From an uncultured bacterium (GTDB lineage: Bacteria > Bacillota > Clostridia > Lachnospirales > Lachnospiraceae), in contig CAMUHA010000015.1 in assembly GCA_947088515.1 (NCBI GenBank), positions 1 through 29,103 on the forward strand: 29,103 bases of DNA, written 5' to 3'. The first letter of the stretch is position 1; every line of letters starts with the position of its first letter. This document shows, in pieces, positions 17,501 to 25,369 of the stretch. Position numbers and translations under genes: made by a program. The notes below the pieces were generated by a model that had not been told where the DNA came from, did not search any database, and worked only from the letters and a program-made list of their open reading frames with translations.

Positions 17501-17666
17501 CCAGGCCTAGTTCTTCCCAGCCATCAAAAGATACAGGCACAGCCGGGGCTGCCTTCCCTTCTGTGTCTTCACATACCCTAAAACGTTCCGTTACTTTTCC
17601 GTCCCTGTAACGGTACTCCTCTAATTCCTTTACCCGGCATTCCAATTTGTTGTAAGTTAAAAACAT
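14544..17666 (-). CDS. GH38 alpha-mannosidase, 1040 aa
   Basis: Hydrolyses alpha-linked mannose, probably in the cytoplasm since no signal peptide is present. An N-terminal beta domain (about 1-235) precedes the catalytic GH38 barrel. Zinc ligands lie in VGHTHIDTAWLWR (His246, His248, Asp250) and the nucleophile is Asp360 in WLPDVFGYSWALP. Further family motifs are FLQTQPQLYAYVKEDFP and WVEADCNLTSGES. The middle helical domain and C-terminal beta domains are complete, and the length is normal for bacterial GH38. The start at 17666 (MFLTYNKLEC) has AGGAGG four bases upstream; the 17-codon extension above it is repeat-element sequence. Neighbours (GH85, sensor pair, oligosaccharide importer) suggest high-mannose N-glycan trimming after import. 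Confidence 0.95.
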   Translation of the reverse strand: MFLTYNKLECRVKELEEYRYRDGKVTERFRVCEDTEGKAAPAVPVSFDGWEELGLGDVWKGRDKYLWLHMDVQIPDERAGRKVLGVFDFGMTGEGNNSGFESMLYLDGKPYQGVDRNHKEVFFESAMCGKTLSLTFRLWSGLEGGGKPKEMEHKLKWAWVGWLDEKTDDLYFMADVVLKTIAQLDDNNPVRHSLLANLDRAMHCIDWSEPGSEEFYQSVAQADDLLNEKIEKMGKHSDVNVYAVGHTHIDTAWLWRLKHTREKCSRSFSTVMRLMELFPEYIFLQTQPQLYAYVKEDFPELYEAIKERIAQNRWEADGAMWVEADCNLTSGESLTRQILIGSQFIKEEFGKDVHYLWLPDVFGYSWALPQILKKSGIDMFMTTKISWNQYNRMPHDTFYWKGIDGSKVLTHFITTPTVDSQPGSWFYTYNGELIPKTVKGVWDTYSEKDMNQDLLVSYGFGDGGGGVTRDMLERRRRIDKVPGMPNLKTSTAGAYFEKLKENVENTDSYVNTWDGELYLEYHRGTYTSHGYNKRMNRKMELLYRRAEWFAVMKALLLSGDLKEARQERLTEGWKRLLTNQFHDIIPGSSIFEVYEDCKKDYALIEKIGKDVEDDFLSCAIEEKEQVYTIFNDSGFAMDGIALLPEKDGTGARLMDGRRLVTQQSAEGLLAVVKDVPPMGWVQVIVENGQTEAEKEVFMADNRKFETPFYTIVLNDYGQIIRLYDKEAEREVIPDGQRANVLQVFEDKPLNNDAWDIDIFYQQKMREITDLTAFEVTGNGALRLVIHMEWSYRHSKISQDMILYGQDRRIDFETKMECYEHHQLFKAAFPVDVRTTYGTFDVQYGNVRRPNHWNTTWDQAKFETVAHRFADLSEYGYGVSLLNDCKYGHDVKDNVLRITLLKSATYPDHSQDQGEHVFTYSLLPHEGDFVKGKTVQAACALNQPFVVVKGAAGLPFESFLSFEKECVEVDAVKKTQDEKFIAVRFHDFTGGRNTFKVNTGFSWKRYCQSDLRERPVTQWRQKEDIVLTVKPYEIITLLFEV

Positions 17667-17670
17667 TGTT

Positions 17671-17809
17671 CCTCCTATTCCAGTTCCGTAATCGCACTTT
17701 CGGCGCCTTTTACCCATAGAGAAAAATCAGCCTGCTTTGCCGTCTGCTTTTCCTCAAGGCGCCTTTCGCACGATTACTGTTTCCAGTGCCACTGCTGTTT
17801 CACAGTACC
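17671..17809 (-). repeat. Repeated RBS-bearing intergenic element, copy B, with long stem
   Basis: Minus-strand units GGTACTGTGAAACAG (17809-17795), GGCACTGGAAACAG (17790-17777) and GGAACTGGAATAGG (17687-17674) match the units of copy A. Between the last two lies a long imperfect stem: GTAATCG...GGCGCC on one side and GGCGCC...CGATTAC on the other (arms 17688-17709 and 17756-17777). Copy A has only a few bases at this place. The element ends in the AGGAGG of the mannosidase gene. Confidence 0.6.
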
Positions 17810-17911
17810 GCTTTCACTGCTATCATTTCACAGCTCTGTACTTTTATCCTATAATATTTAAAGAAAAGGAACAACTATTAAAATTCTATTTTTGCTTGCT
17901 AAATATTATTT

Positions 17912-17945
17912 ATAGGAAACAGCAAATAAATCTGCCGTTTCCTAT
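17912..17945 (-). terminator. Hairpin after the GH85 gene, possible weak terminator
   Basis: On the minus strand ATAGGAAACGGCA pairs over 13 positions (one G-T) with TGCTGTTTCCTAT around an 8-base loop. It lies about 60 bases after the GH85 stop. The following bases (AAATAATATTT) are AT-rich but not a clean T-run, so termination may be inefficient. The rest of the 340-base gap to the mannosidase start holds the repeat element and AT-rich sequence, where TTGTTC and TAGGAT (17-base spacer) could be a promoter. Confidence 0.5.
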
Positions 17946-18006
17946 ATTTAAAATAACATATTATTTTTTACGTCATAATGTCACAGTTTCCTGTCCGTCC
18001 GCTTGT

Positions 18007-20907
18007 TTACTCTGCCGCACCGTCCATTCCGTAAACCTCAATTTCGTAAATTCGTGCGGCTGTGTCAGAACCTTGCGTGGGTTTTACAATTGATACTTTC
18101 ACATATCTTGCACCTACTGGCGCAAAAGTATCTTTTGTCACATCCAGCGTGTTCCTTGTAACGCTTTTCACCTCTGTAAATGCAGCGCCGTCTTCGCTGA
18201 CTGAAATTACATAACTCTTGGTGTTCATATCCGGCGATTCTCCACCTGCCTGTGCATGGGAAATATTAACGCCGCTTACCGTCTTTATGCCGCCCAGGTC
18301 AATTGTAATTTCATGAGGAGGCGTACCTGTTGCACACCACTTCTTCGTTACGTCTCCATCCACCGCAAACTCAGGCGCTTCATTGGAATTAACAAAAGCG
18401 GTTGCCTCTGTGGGCATTCCCTGTGACAGGAGCATCAGTTCTTCGCCCACACTTTCTGTTACCACAATATAACCTTCTACCGCCTTTTCTGCTTCTCCCT
18501 CCGCATTCTTTGCCTTCATGGTCACGCCATAAATACCTGCCTGCCCATAGGTAACGCTCGGCGATGTTTCTGTGGATGATGCAGGTTCTCCGCCTTCAAA
18601 GGTCCACTCCACCTCTGTGGTGTTCTGGGAAGCTAGGCTTTCAAATTTCACTGCCATGCCAGGCGCCACTAAGGTTCTCTCAGCAGTAAAGTCTGATTTG
18701 GGCAGGCTGTTATTTGGCCATTCCATGGTGACTTCCCCGCCGTTTCCTTCCGCCAGCGCTTTGTTTACCGGAACCACCTGAAAGTTTGACTTATTTGTTT
18801 CGTCTGTTCTGGGCAGAGTATTAATATAGAAGCATGTGTTATTGGATACTCCAAGCAACGACTTAGTGCCATCCTGATTGATGCGGAACACTTCATAGTA
18901 ATCTGCCGGAGTGTCCACACTAAAGGAAAGTCTTACGCCTGCTAAAAGCGCATCCTCATCAAACTCACTTCCGTCAATCTTTACATCGGAGACTGTACTT
19001 ACAGGCACAGACTCCATATCACCGATGGATATGTTTCCCAGAAGAAGTTCATAAGCATCATCTGCCGTGTCAGAAACAATACTGTAAGAAATTGCCGTCA
19101 CCGTCTTTCCCGCAGCCTCGGAAATATCGTAATTAATTGTTGTCCAGTCAGCGCCTGCCTTTGCATCTCCTTCAATTGTAAGCTCCGAACCATCTTCCAA
19201 AGTAAGGACCAGCGTAAGCGCTGTGGGATGTAATGCCTTTGCAGTTGTTGTAAATGCAGTTCCATCCGTTATGGGTAGCAGCGCACTGTAAAGCTTGATT
19301 TTTGTAGCTGCTCCGGCATCCATTTTTCCAAACAGACGCAGGCTGTTTCCTCCGTAGTAGGCATCCGCCATATAAAAACTGGGCGTCAGACTGTTGCTGC
19401 CCTCGTTTTCCATTATCCAGCGGTAAGTAGGCAGCACATCAGCAAGACTTCTGTTGTTCCAGTCCATGGACGAAGCCTTTTCCCCTTTGATAAAGAAATT
19501 GTATCCGTTTCCTACATTAAAGTTTGTGGTAAAAGGCAGTGAAGTAAGCGCTGTTCTCTCCACAACATACCGTGAAATGCCTCTCCAGGCAGTAGGGTCC
19601 GTATATTCCACTTCTGCCGATGGGTCCCCTTTCCCATTTACCCACATTACGTTTTCCTTCTTTTCCATATCAATCGGATCACTGGAAGTCTGCCATGTCC
19701 AGCTTGGACAGTAAAGTCCCAGAGAAGTATAAGTGCCGCCTTCCGGATTTTCAAACAAATCCCATCTCTCTGCCGTCATATATCCGTTTGACTGTACATC
19801 CATCCCCGCATAAAGAGAATAAGGGTCCACACCCGCTTCCACAGCTAACTGTGCAGAACTCTTTAAAAGCTCCTGCTCTGCCAGTTTCTCTGTAGTCCAC
19901 CAGAAATTCAGGAACATATCATCCGCCATGGCCTTTCCTTCTCCGTCCACCATAAAGGCAAGGTTTTCTTCTGTCAGAGCGTTCTGCCAATCCATCTCTC
20001 CTGAAACAGTCATGGAATCATAATACACCAGCTCCAAATGCGGGTATTTTTCTTTAAAGGACTTTATAAACTCCTGCATCAAATCTGCATGGTTCTTTGT
20101 CAGCTTTCCAGTTTCATCCTCTTCTGTCTCCTGGTTAATAAACCATCCGTCAAAACCATAAGTATCAGCAACCTCCGCCAGCTTTGCAGCTATAGGGAAA
20201 GAGCCGTCCTCATCTTTTTCCAGGAATGTGTCCAGCCATTCCAGTTTTCCTCCGTGGGCAGCCTGTGGGAAAAAGCATGTTCCGATAACTTTTACCCCAT
20301 TTTTATGCGCCATATCTGTTACGTCGGGACTGGGCGCCACAATCAACCCTTCCCCGGAAGAACCGCCCCAGTAAACCAACAGGTCCACATACTGCAAATA
20401 ACCAAAGGTGTTGCTCTTAAATTTGTTCAGACCATGAGGGGAATTTCCGCTGGTGCTGCTGTTCATAATAGAAATGGCCATCACCTGGGTGTCCCTGTTT
20501 TGTGTACTGTTAACCGTCTGAAGCTTTTCCCTCTCCGCCCTCTTTGCAAGCGGCACTGTGCTTATATTGTAAGCAAGGTCCGGGTCCTCGTTGGCATTCC
20601 AGTCAAGAAGCTGCTGGGGAAACCAGTAAGAAGACTCTGGCTGGTCATTCATGACCACCTCCTCATTTTCATTTTCTTCCGTTGGCAGGTAATTTGAAGC
20701 GCTCTCCACTCCATCTGACGTTTCCTCATCCGGCGTGGTCACTTCCTGCTCTGCGGTTTCCTGGTTTTCCTCCGTTTCCGCCTCTTGTGTCTGCTGGGTT
20801 ACTGTTTCCTGGGGCTTCTGACAGGCTCCAAGCCCCAGAACCATCGCTGCCGCCATAAAACCAGCTATACTGCGGCGCAGCGACAGGCTTAACTTATGCA
20901 ATTTCAT
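18007..20907 (-). CDS. GH85 endo-beta-N-acetylglucosaminidase lipoprotein with PKD-like and CBM32-like domains, 966 aa
   Basis: Cuts between the two core GlcNAc residues of N-glycans on glycoproteins, outside the cell. The signal peptide ends in the lipobox LGAC (Cys29), followed by a Glu/Thr-rich linker (30-90). The catalytic barrel has SYWFPQQLLDW and YGFDGWFINQETEE. Asn258 and Glu260 match the Asn/Glu pair of GH85 enzymes (substrate-assisted mechanism, Glu as acid/base). A jelly-roll region follows the barrel. A PKD-like fold comes next (VEWTFEGGEPASSTETSPSV and following), then a C-terminal F5/8-type discoidin (CBM32-like) module (EITIDLGGIKTVSGVNISHA to RIYEIEVYG). GGGAGG precedes the ATG at 20907. 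Surface anchoring fits a first step that feeds the importer and mannosidase downstream. Confidence 0.93.
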   Translation of the reverse strand: MKLHKLSLSLRRSIAGFMAAAMVLGLGACQKPQETVTQQTQEAETEENQETAEQEVTTPDEETSDGVESASNYLPTEENENEEVVMNDQPESSYWFPQQLLDWNANEDPDLAYNISTVPLAKRAEREKLQTVNSTQNRDTQVMAISIMNSSTSGNSPHGLNKFKSNTFGYLQYVDLLVYWGGSSGEGLIVAPSPDVTDMAHKNGVKVIGTCFFPQAAHGGKLEWLDTFLEKDEDGSFPIAAKLAEVADTYGFDGWFINQETEEDETGKLTKNHADLMQEFIKSFKEKYPHLELVYYDSMTVSGEMDWQNALTEENLAFMVDGEGKAMADDMFLNFWWTTEKLAEQELLKSSAQLAVEAGVDPYSLYAGMDVQSNGYMTAERWDLFENPEGGTYTSLGLYCPSWTWQTSSDPIDMEKKENVMWVNGKGDPSAEVEYTDPTAWRGISRYVVERTALTSLPFTTNFNVGNGYNFFIKGEKASSMDWNNRSLADVLPTYRWIMENEGSNSLTPSFYMADAYYGGNSLRLFGKMDAGAATKIKLYSALLPITDGTAFTTTAKALHPTALTLVLTLEDGSELTIEGDAKAGADWTTINYDISEAAGKTVTAISYSIVSDTADDAYELLLGNISIGDMESVPVSTVSDVKIDGSEFDEDALLAGVRLSFSVDTPADYYEVFRINQDGTKSLLGVSNNTCFYINTLPRTDETNKSNFQVVPVNKALAEGNGGEVTMEWPNNSLPKSDFTAERTLVAPGMAVKFESLASQNTTEVEWTFEGGEPASSTETSPSVTYGQAGIYGVTMKAKNAEGEAEKAVEGYIVVTESVGEELMLLSQGMPTEATAFVNSNEAPEFAVDGDVTKKWCATGTPPHEITIDLGGIKTVSGVNISHAQAGGESPDMNTKSYVISVSEDGAAFTEVKSVTRNTLDVTKDTFAPVGARYVKVSIVKPTQGSDTAARIYEIEVYGMDGAAE

Positions 20908-21033
20908 TTACGCATCCTCCCTTCTTTTTGTGCGAAAGGAACTGCCTTACAATTCCTAAACGCTTCTACACAAAAGGTAACACGCAAATTTGCATAAAGA
21001 TAGTGGAGAATTTCTGAATTACTTGTACATATT

Positions 21034-22695
21034 TTACATTCCTGCCGCCACAAAAGCCGGATACCACTTTTGAAACCACAAAGTGAAAATCCCCATTCCG
21101 GCCGGAAGCGCCATATTAATCACCCCTGTTAAATATGCCGCGTTTGTTCCCATAATCCCATAAGTGCACACGGCCGTTACCAAATACAATATGCCCCATA
21201 GCAGGGTCAAAATCCAGTTCGTCCTTATAAAAAGGGGATTTTTCAGAGCCCCAACGCCACCATATTCGTTCATGGAATAATGCGCGGAAAGCGGGATTTT
21301 CAAAAAGCAGGAAAAAAGCCACAAAAGGGCAAACGCAGAATATGACAAAGGAACCACCGCCCGGACCGGCGCGCCTTTAATCAGCGCAAGGGCAAAGGCC
21401 GCTGTACACGCTCCTGAAAGCAAATCATAGATAGTCTTTTTGTTGTGGTAAAAAAGAAGCGGCAGCAGCGCGCAGGCTGCCAAAGAGAAAAATGCTCCCA
21501 TATATCCATCAAATGGCACAGCCGTCCAGAATATAATCCATGGCGCCAGAAAATTCATCATATTTGTTTTCTTTTCCTTTCTGTCATCTATGTCATATCC
21601 TGTGTCATAACCATGATTTTTTCCATCGTTCCTGTCACTTTTTCCCGAACCAAAACATTCATCCCATTTCAGCATCAAATCAAAATCGCCTTTCACCTTA
21701 TATAGCTGCTTCATCAATGCCTCATCTCCCCGGATTTCTCCTGCCCCAATGGACCGCCACAGGGTAACAGGCGTTTCAATTCTTGTGGTAAAGGTTTCAA
21801 AACCATCTGCCAAAACCCTGCTGCCCTCTTTTCCCAAAACAATCTGATAACGCTCATCTATGTCTGTATAGTACATTTCCAACACCCGTTCTCTGCCAGG
21901 ATAACTTTCCTTCCGGTACAAAGCCGCCATTTGTCTGGTAAAAATCAGGGCATCCGACTCCTTTGTCCCATCTTCCTTACTGATTCCCCAGCTTGCATCC
22001 GCCATGCGCTCAAACAGCTCCTTAGGATATAATAAACGGTTTAACCCATCCCAAACTTTCTCTGAAATGCCTCCCTTTGCATATTCCCAGCCCGCTCTCC
22101 TTACATATTCCAGATATTCCCCTGTCCTTGCAGATACCTCCGGCACCCGGAATAATTCTCCCTGTCCGCAAAAAATAGACGTATATTGGTTTTTGCCGCA
22201 CATATGGTCAAAGAGACTGTATATTCCGTCATAATTTCCTTCCGCTGTATAAAATCCGCAAGTGGAAATCAATACCGTCCGTTTTCCACTCATATCATAT
22301 CGGGAAGGATGACTCCCACTGCCTACCCCATCCTCCCTCTCCGCCATAAAGGGAAGTTCCATGGGAAGCTGCCGGTCAATCAGTGTTTTCAGACCTCCCG
22401 GCACTGTATAGTAATAAAGCGGAAAACTCCATATAACAATATCCGTCCACAGAATCTTTGCAATTACCTCCTGCATATCATCTTGTATGCAGCATTTTCC
22501 GGGCGTTTTATTCCAACAGGCAAAACACCCACGGCATGGTTTTAATTCCAACTGGTTTACCTGTATCTCCTCCACCTGAACTATATCCTTTTCCTCTTCC
22601 GCTTCCAGTTTCATCCCTTCCAGAAAGGCACAGGTCAATTTATAAGTATTGCTTGCCTTTCCCTTAGGGCTTCCATTAATCACTAATATTTTCAT
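21034..22695 (-). CDS. Flavodoxin-fold NAD(P)H-dependent reductase fused to SCP2-like and membrane domains, 553 aa
   Basis: Residues 1-200 are a flavin reductase of the flavodoxin-like fold: MKILVINGSPKGKASNTYKL is the phosphate-binding start, CRGCFACW (54-61) is the Cys motif common in this iron-sulfur-flavoprotein-like group, and WSFPLYYYTVPGGLKTLIDR is the flavin-contact loop. About residues 275-350 (YQIVLGKEGSRVLADGFETF, IGAGEIRGDEALMKQLYKVK) resemble an SCP2-like lipid-binding domain. After a charged linker, residues about 375-553 form roughly six membrane helices. Each part is known alone; the three together are unusual. The frame is unbroken, so this is a real fusion in the sequence. 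The substrate is unknown and there is no obvious link to glycan use. No clear terminator follows. Confidence 0.8.
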   Translation of the reverse strand: MKILVINGSPKGKASNTYKLTCAFLEGMKLEAEEEKDIVQVEEIQVNQLELKPCRGCFACWNKTPGKCCIQDDMQEVIAKILWTDIVIWSFPLYYYTVPGGLKTLIDRQLPMELPFMAEREDGVGSGSHPSRYDMSGKRTVLISTCGFYTAEGNYDGIYSLFDHMCGKNQYTSIFCGQGELFRVPEVSARTGEYLEYVRRAGWEYAKGGISEKVWDGLNRLLYPKELFERMADASWGISKEDGTKESDALIFTRQMAALYRKESYPGRERVLEMYYTDIDERYQIVLGKEGSRVLADGFETFTTRIETPVTLWRSIGAGEIRGDEALMKQLYKVKGDFDLMLKWDECFGSGKSDRNDGKNHGYDTGYDIDDRKEKKTNMMNFLAPWIIFWTAVPFDGYMGAFFSLAACALLPLLFYHNKKTIYDLLSGACTAAFALALIKGAPVRAVVPLSYSAFALLWLFSCFLKIPLSAHYSMNEYGGVGALKNPLFIRTNWILTLLWGILYLVTAVCTYGIMGTNAAYLTGVINMALPAGMGIFTLWFQKWYPAFVAAGM

Positions 22696-22783
22696 TTAAC
22701 CCTCTCTTATACAATTTTCTTAGTCTGTCGATGCTTCATAATTGAATTATAACACTTTCCGCATCTGTGTTTATAACAAAAAT

Positions 22784-22824
22784 AATAGGAAATACTGACC
22801 ATTTTACAGCCAGTATTTCCTATT
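22784..22824 (-). terminator. Rho-independent terminator of the GH3 gene
   Basis: Fourteen-base perfect arms, AATAGGAAATACTG and CAGTATTTCCTATT, around a 13-base loop, followed on the minus strand by ATTTTTGTT. It starts eight bases after the GH3 stop, so the GH3 gene is a separate transcript from the reductase fusion downstream. Confidence 0.9.
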
Positions 22825-22831
22825 AACATTT

Positions 22832-25249
22832 TTAATCAATCTTCAAAATCAAATCCAAAATTCTTTTCGCGCATGAATCCATCTCTGCTCTGGTAAGGCA
22901 TCCTTTTTCCATTGCCTCAAGCAGCCGTTCCGGATATCCGCATCCCATTTTTACATCATTCCCGGCTTTTACCTCTTTATAATGCTCACCGCAGGTCCAC
23001 CAGTCAGTTGTCACACATCCCTCGTAACCCCATTCTCCCCGCAAAATGCCTTCCAGTAAGTCCACATTCTCTGAAGCGCGGTGTCCATTGATAATATTAT
23101 AAGAAGTCATAATTGACCAGGGCTGCGCCTCCCTCACAATAATTTCAAAAGCTTTTAGGTAAACTTCCCTTGCCGCACGCTCAGATACTCTTGAATCGCT
23201 GTTTTTACGGTTGCTTTCCTTATTATTTAAGGCAAAATGCTTTACCGTAGCGCCAACATGGTTTGACTGGATTCCCCGTACCATGGCGCTTGCCATTTTA
23301 CCTGTAAGGAAAGGGTCCTCTGAATAATACTCAAAATTTCTTCCACACAGGGGACTTCTGTGAATATTTACCGCCGGAGTCAGCCACATGGCAATATTAT
23401 TTTCCTTCACCTCTGCTCCCCCGGCCATGCCTACAGCTTCCACCAGCTCTCTGTTCCAGCTGCATGCAAGCAGTGTGGAGCAAGGCCAGCAGGTTGTGTT
23501 TACACCGCATTGGGGCGTAATACGAAGCCCTGCAGGTCCGTCAGCCGTCATAATAGAAGGAACTCCGTATTCTGGCAGATTGCCGTATCCAAACGTATTT
23601 GCCACACCTGTGTTAGGCTGTCCGCCAAGCAGATGCGCCACATCCTCATCTGAAAGCTGGGATAAAAATTCCTCCGCGGTAATCTTTCCCTCTGCCACTT
23701 CCTTAAAAATGTGAATCCCCTCTTTAAAAGGTTTCCAAAGAATATACCTGTCTCTGCTGCGGACCAACGGCACATATCCTTCTGTCTGTTTCTCTGACAT
23801 ATGCTCCAGCACATTTGCATCCGGGTCCGCCGGCGTCCCCTTAGGAAGTTCCTCGTAGCTTCCGTCTGCAAGCATTCTCTTTGCAAGGGAAGTGGGCGCA
23901 AGACGGCTGTCAAGCTGTCTGATTACCCTGTCTTCCTCCACAGCATATACGAATGTAAGCTGCCTCACATCACGCACAGAAGTTCCCACAAAGAACAAAT
24001 ATTCTCCTTTTTCCAGCACATAAGCAGATTTCTTTACCTTTCCAAGGTCATCATAGGATGCCATCTCATCAACCGGAAAGCTTAAATACAATGCCTGGGC
24101 CTCTCCTGGTTTAAGTTCTCTTGTTTTTTCAAAAGCAATCAGCTGTTTTTTGGGCTTTCCAAGCTTTCCGCAGGGAGCTCCAAAGTATACCTGCACCACT
24201 TCCTTACCTGCCCGGCGCCCGGTATTGGTCACATGAACCGGGATGCTGATTTTGCCATCGTTTTCTTCTGCCAATCCAGCCTGCACATCAAAAGTAGTAT
24301 AAGACAATCCATATCCGAAAGGATAATTTACCTTTTCGGCTGCTCCTGGTATGGTCTCAAAATAGCGGTATCCCACATAAATATCTTCTGTATAATCCAC
24401 ATAATCCTTTGACTCATGAAAATTATATGTGGAGGGGTAGTCTTCCAGTCTGCCTGCAAAGGTATCAGAAAGCTTTCCGGAGGGATTTCCCTTTCCTACC
24501 AACAGCTCTGCCGCTGCCAGCCCGCCTTCCATGCCGCCCTGCCATGCCATCAGCACTGCCCCTATATCACTGTCTTTAACAAACCATGAGGTATCGACCA
24601 TACCTCCCACATTCATTACAACTGCCACTTTTGCAAAATTCTTCTTTACGGCTTCCACCATTGCCATTTCCTGTCTGGAAAGGCAAAAATCGCCATCTGC
24701 AAAAATCTTTGCGGAAAGCTCCGCCATATCACGTTCCCCTTCCCAGAGGTTTTTGTTTTCCTCCAGCACGCTTTTCCGGTCCCATCCTTCACCTGAAAAA
24801 CGACATATTGTAATAATGGCCGTGTCTGTATAGGCCTTCGCCTGCCCCAACAGCTCCATTGGAACTTCCGGTTCTATGGTCATTCCCGGTACGTTTCCCT
24901 CCTGATACTGCCTCTCCACGTCTTTCCTGTAATAATCACAAAGAGGCTCAAAGATGCTGATACTATCACTCTGCATTTTCAGCCCTTCATACAGATTTCT
25001 CACATAAGCGACTGTCACATCCCCGCTTCCGCCGCCGCCCTTTACATAATCAAAAGCGGCTTTTCCAAACAATGCGGCCCTGGTTCCTTTTTTTAAAGGA
25101 AGTATATCCTCCTCATTTTTTAAAAGCACCATGCCTTCCTTTGCCGCTTCTTTAGACAGCGCAATATGCTGTGCTGACCCGGTAAGCTTCTGCCCGTTTT
25201 CCCCCAGGGGAAGATTTGGCTGATACATAACCCTTGTCCATTTTTCCAT
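22832..25249 (-). CDS. GH3 beta-glycosidase with reversed domain order, 805 aa
   Basis: Removes beta-linked sugars from non-reducing ends; cytoplasmic, no signal peptide. The domain order is reversed. The alpha/beta sandwich (GH3 C-domain) comes first: LSKEAAKEGMVLLKNEEDIL, then VMNVGGMVDTSWF and AWQGGMEGGLAAAELL. A fibronectin-III-like domain follows (about 330-435). The catalytic barrel is last: MTADGPAGLR, VGATVKHFALNNKESNRKNS and the nucleophile Asp749 in CVTTDWW. The KHFALNN motif is of the beta-glucosidase type rather than NagZ type. Permuted GH3 enzymes are known from Ruminococcus albus and Butyrivibrio. The start at 25249 follows AGGAGG (10 bases); an upstream ATG at 25294 would lie at the expected transcription start and lacks a binding site. 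The substrate cannot be told from sequence. Confidence 0.93.
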   Translation of the reverse strand: MEKWTRVMYQPNLPLGENGQKLTGSAQHIALSKEAAKEGMVLLKNEEDILPLKKGTRAALFGKAAFDYVKGGGGSGDVTVAYVRNLYEGLKMQSDSISIFEPLCDYYRKDVERQYQEGNVPGMTIEPEVPMELLGQAKAYTDTAIITICRFSGEGWDRKSVLEENKNLWEGERDMAELSAKIFADGDFCLSRQEMAMVEAVKKNFAKVAVVMNVGGMVDTSWFVKDSDIGAVLMAWQGGMEGGLAAAELLVGKGNPSGKLSDTFAGRLEDYPSTYNFHESKDYVDYTEDIYVGYRYFETIPGAAEKVNYPFGYGLSYTTFDVQAGLAEENDGKISIPVHVTNTGRRAGKEVVQVYFGAPCGKLGKPKKQLIAFEKTRELKPGEAQALYLSFPVDEMASYDDLGKVKKSAYVLEKGEYLFFVGTSVRDVRQLTFVYAVEEDRVIRQLDSRLAPTSLAKRMLADGSYEELPKGTPADPDANVLEHMSEKQTEGYVPLVRSRDRYILWKPFKEGIHIFKEVAEGKITAEEFLSQLSDEDVAHLLGGQPNTGVANTFGYGNLPEYGVPSIMTADGPAGLRITPQCGVNTTCWPCSTLLACSWNRELVEAVGMAGGAEVKENNIAMWLTPAVNIHRSPLCGRNFEYYSEDPFLTGKMASAMVRGIQSNHVGATVKHFALNNKESNRKNSDSRVSERAAREVYLKAFEIIVREAQPWSIMTSYNIINGHRASENVDLLEGILRGEWGYEGCVTTDWWTCGEHYKEVKAGNDVKMGCGYPERLLEAMEKGCLTRAEMDSCAKRILDLILKID

Positions 25250-25302
25250 ATGGCCCGAACCTCCTGTTTTGAAACTTATTTCTAAGAACTTCATATGTTT
25301 TT

Positions 25303-25332
25303 ATTGTACCCTTTTTCTTCCCTCCGGGACAA
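25303..25332 (-). promoter_or_regulatory. Promoter of the GH3 gene
   Basis: On the minus strand TTGTCC (25332-25327), an 18-base spacer and TACAAT (25308-25303). Transcription would start near 25296, giving a leader of about 47 bases with AGGAGG, which supports the GH3 start at 25249. Confidence 0.6.
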
Positions 25333-25369
25333 TCCGTTTTTTGACTTAACTTTAGGTTGATTTTGACTT

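Noticed and set aside
20038..20697. Plus-strand ORF of 219 codons
   Set aside because: Antisense to the N-terminal half of the GH85 gene; no start signal or recognisable motif.
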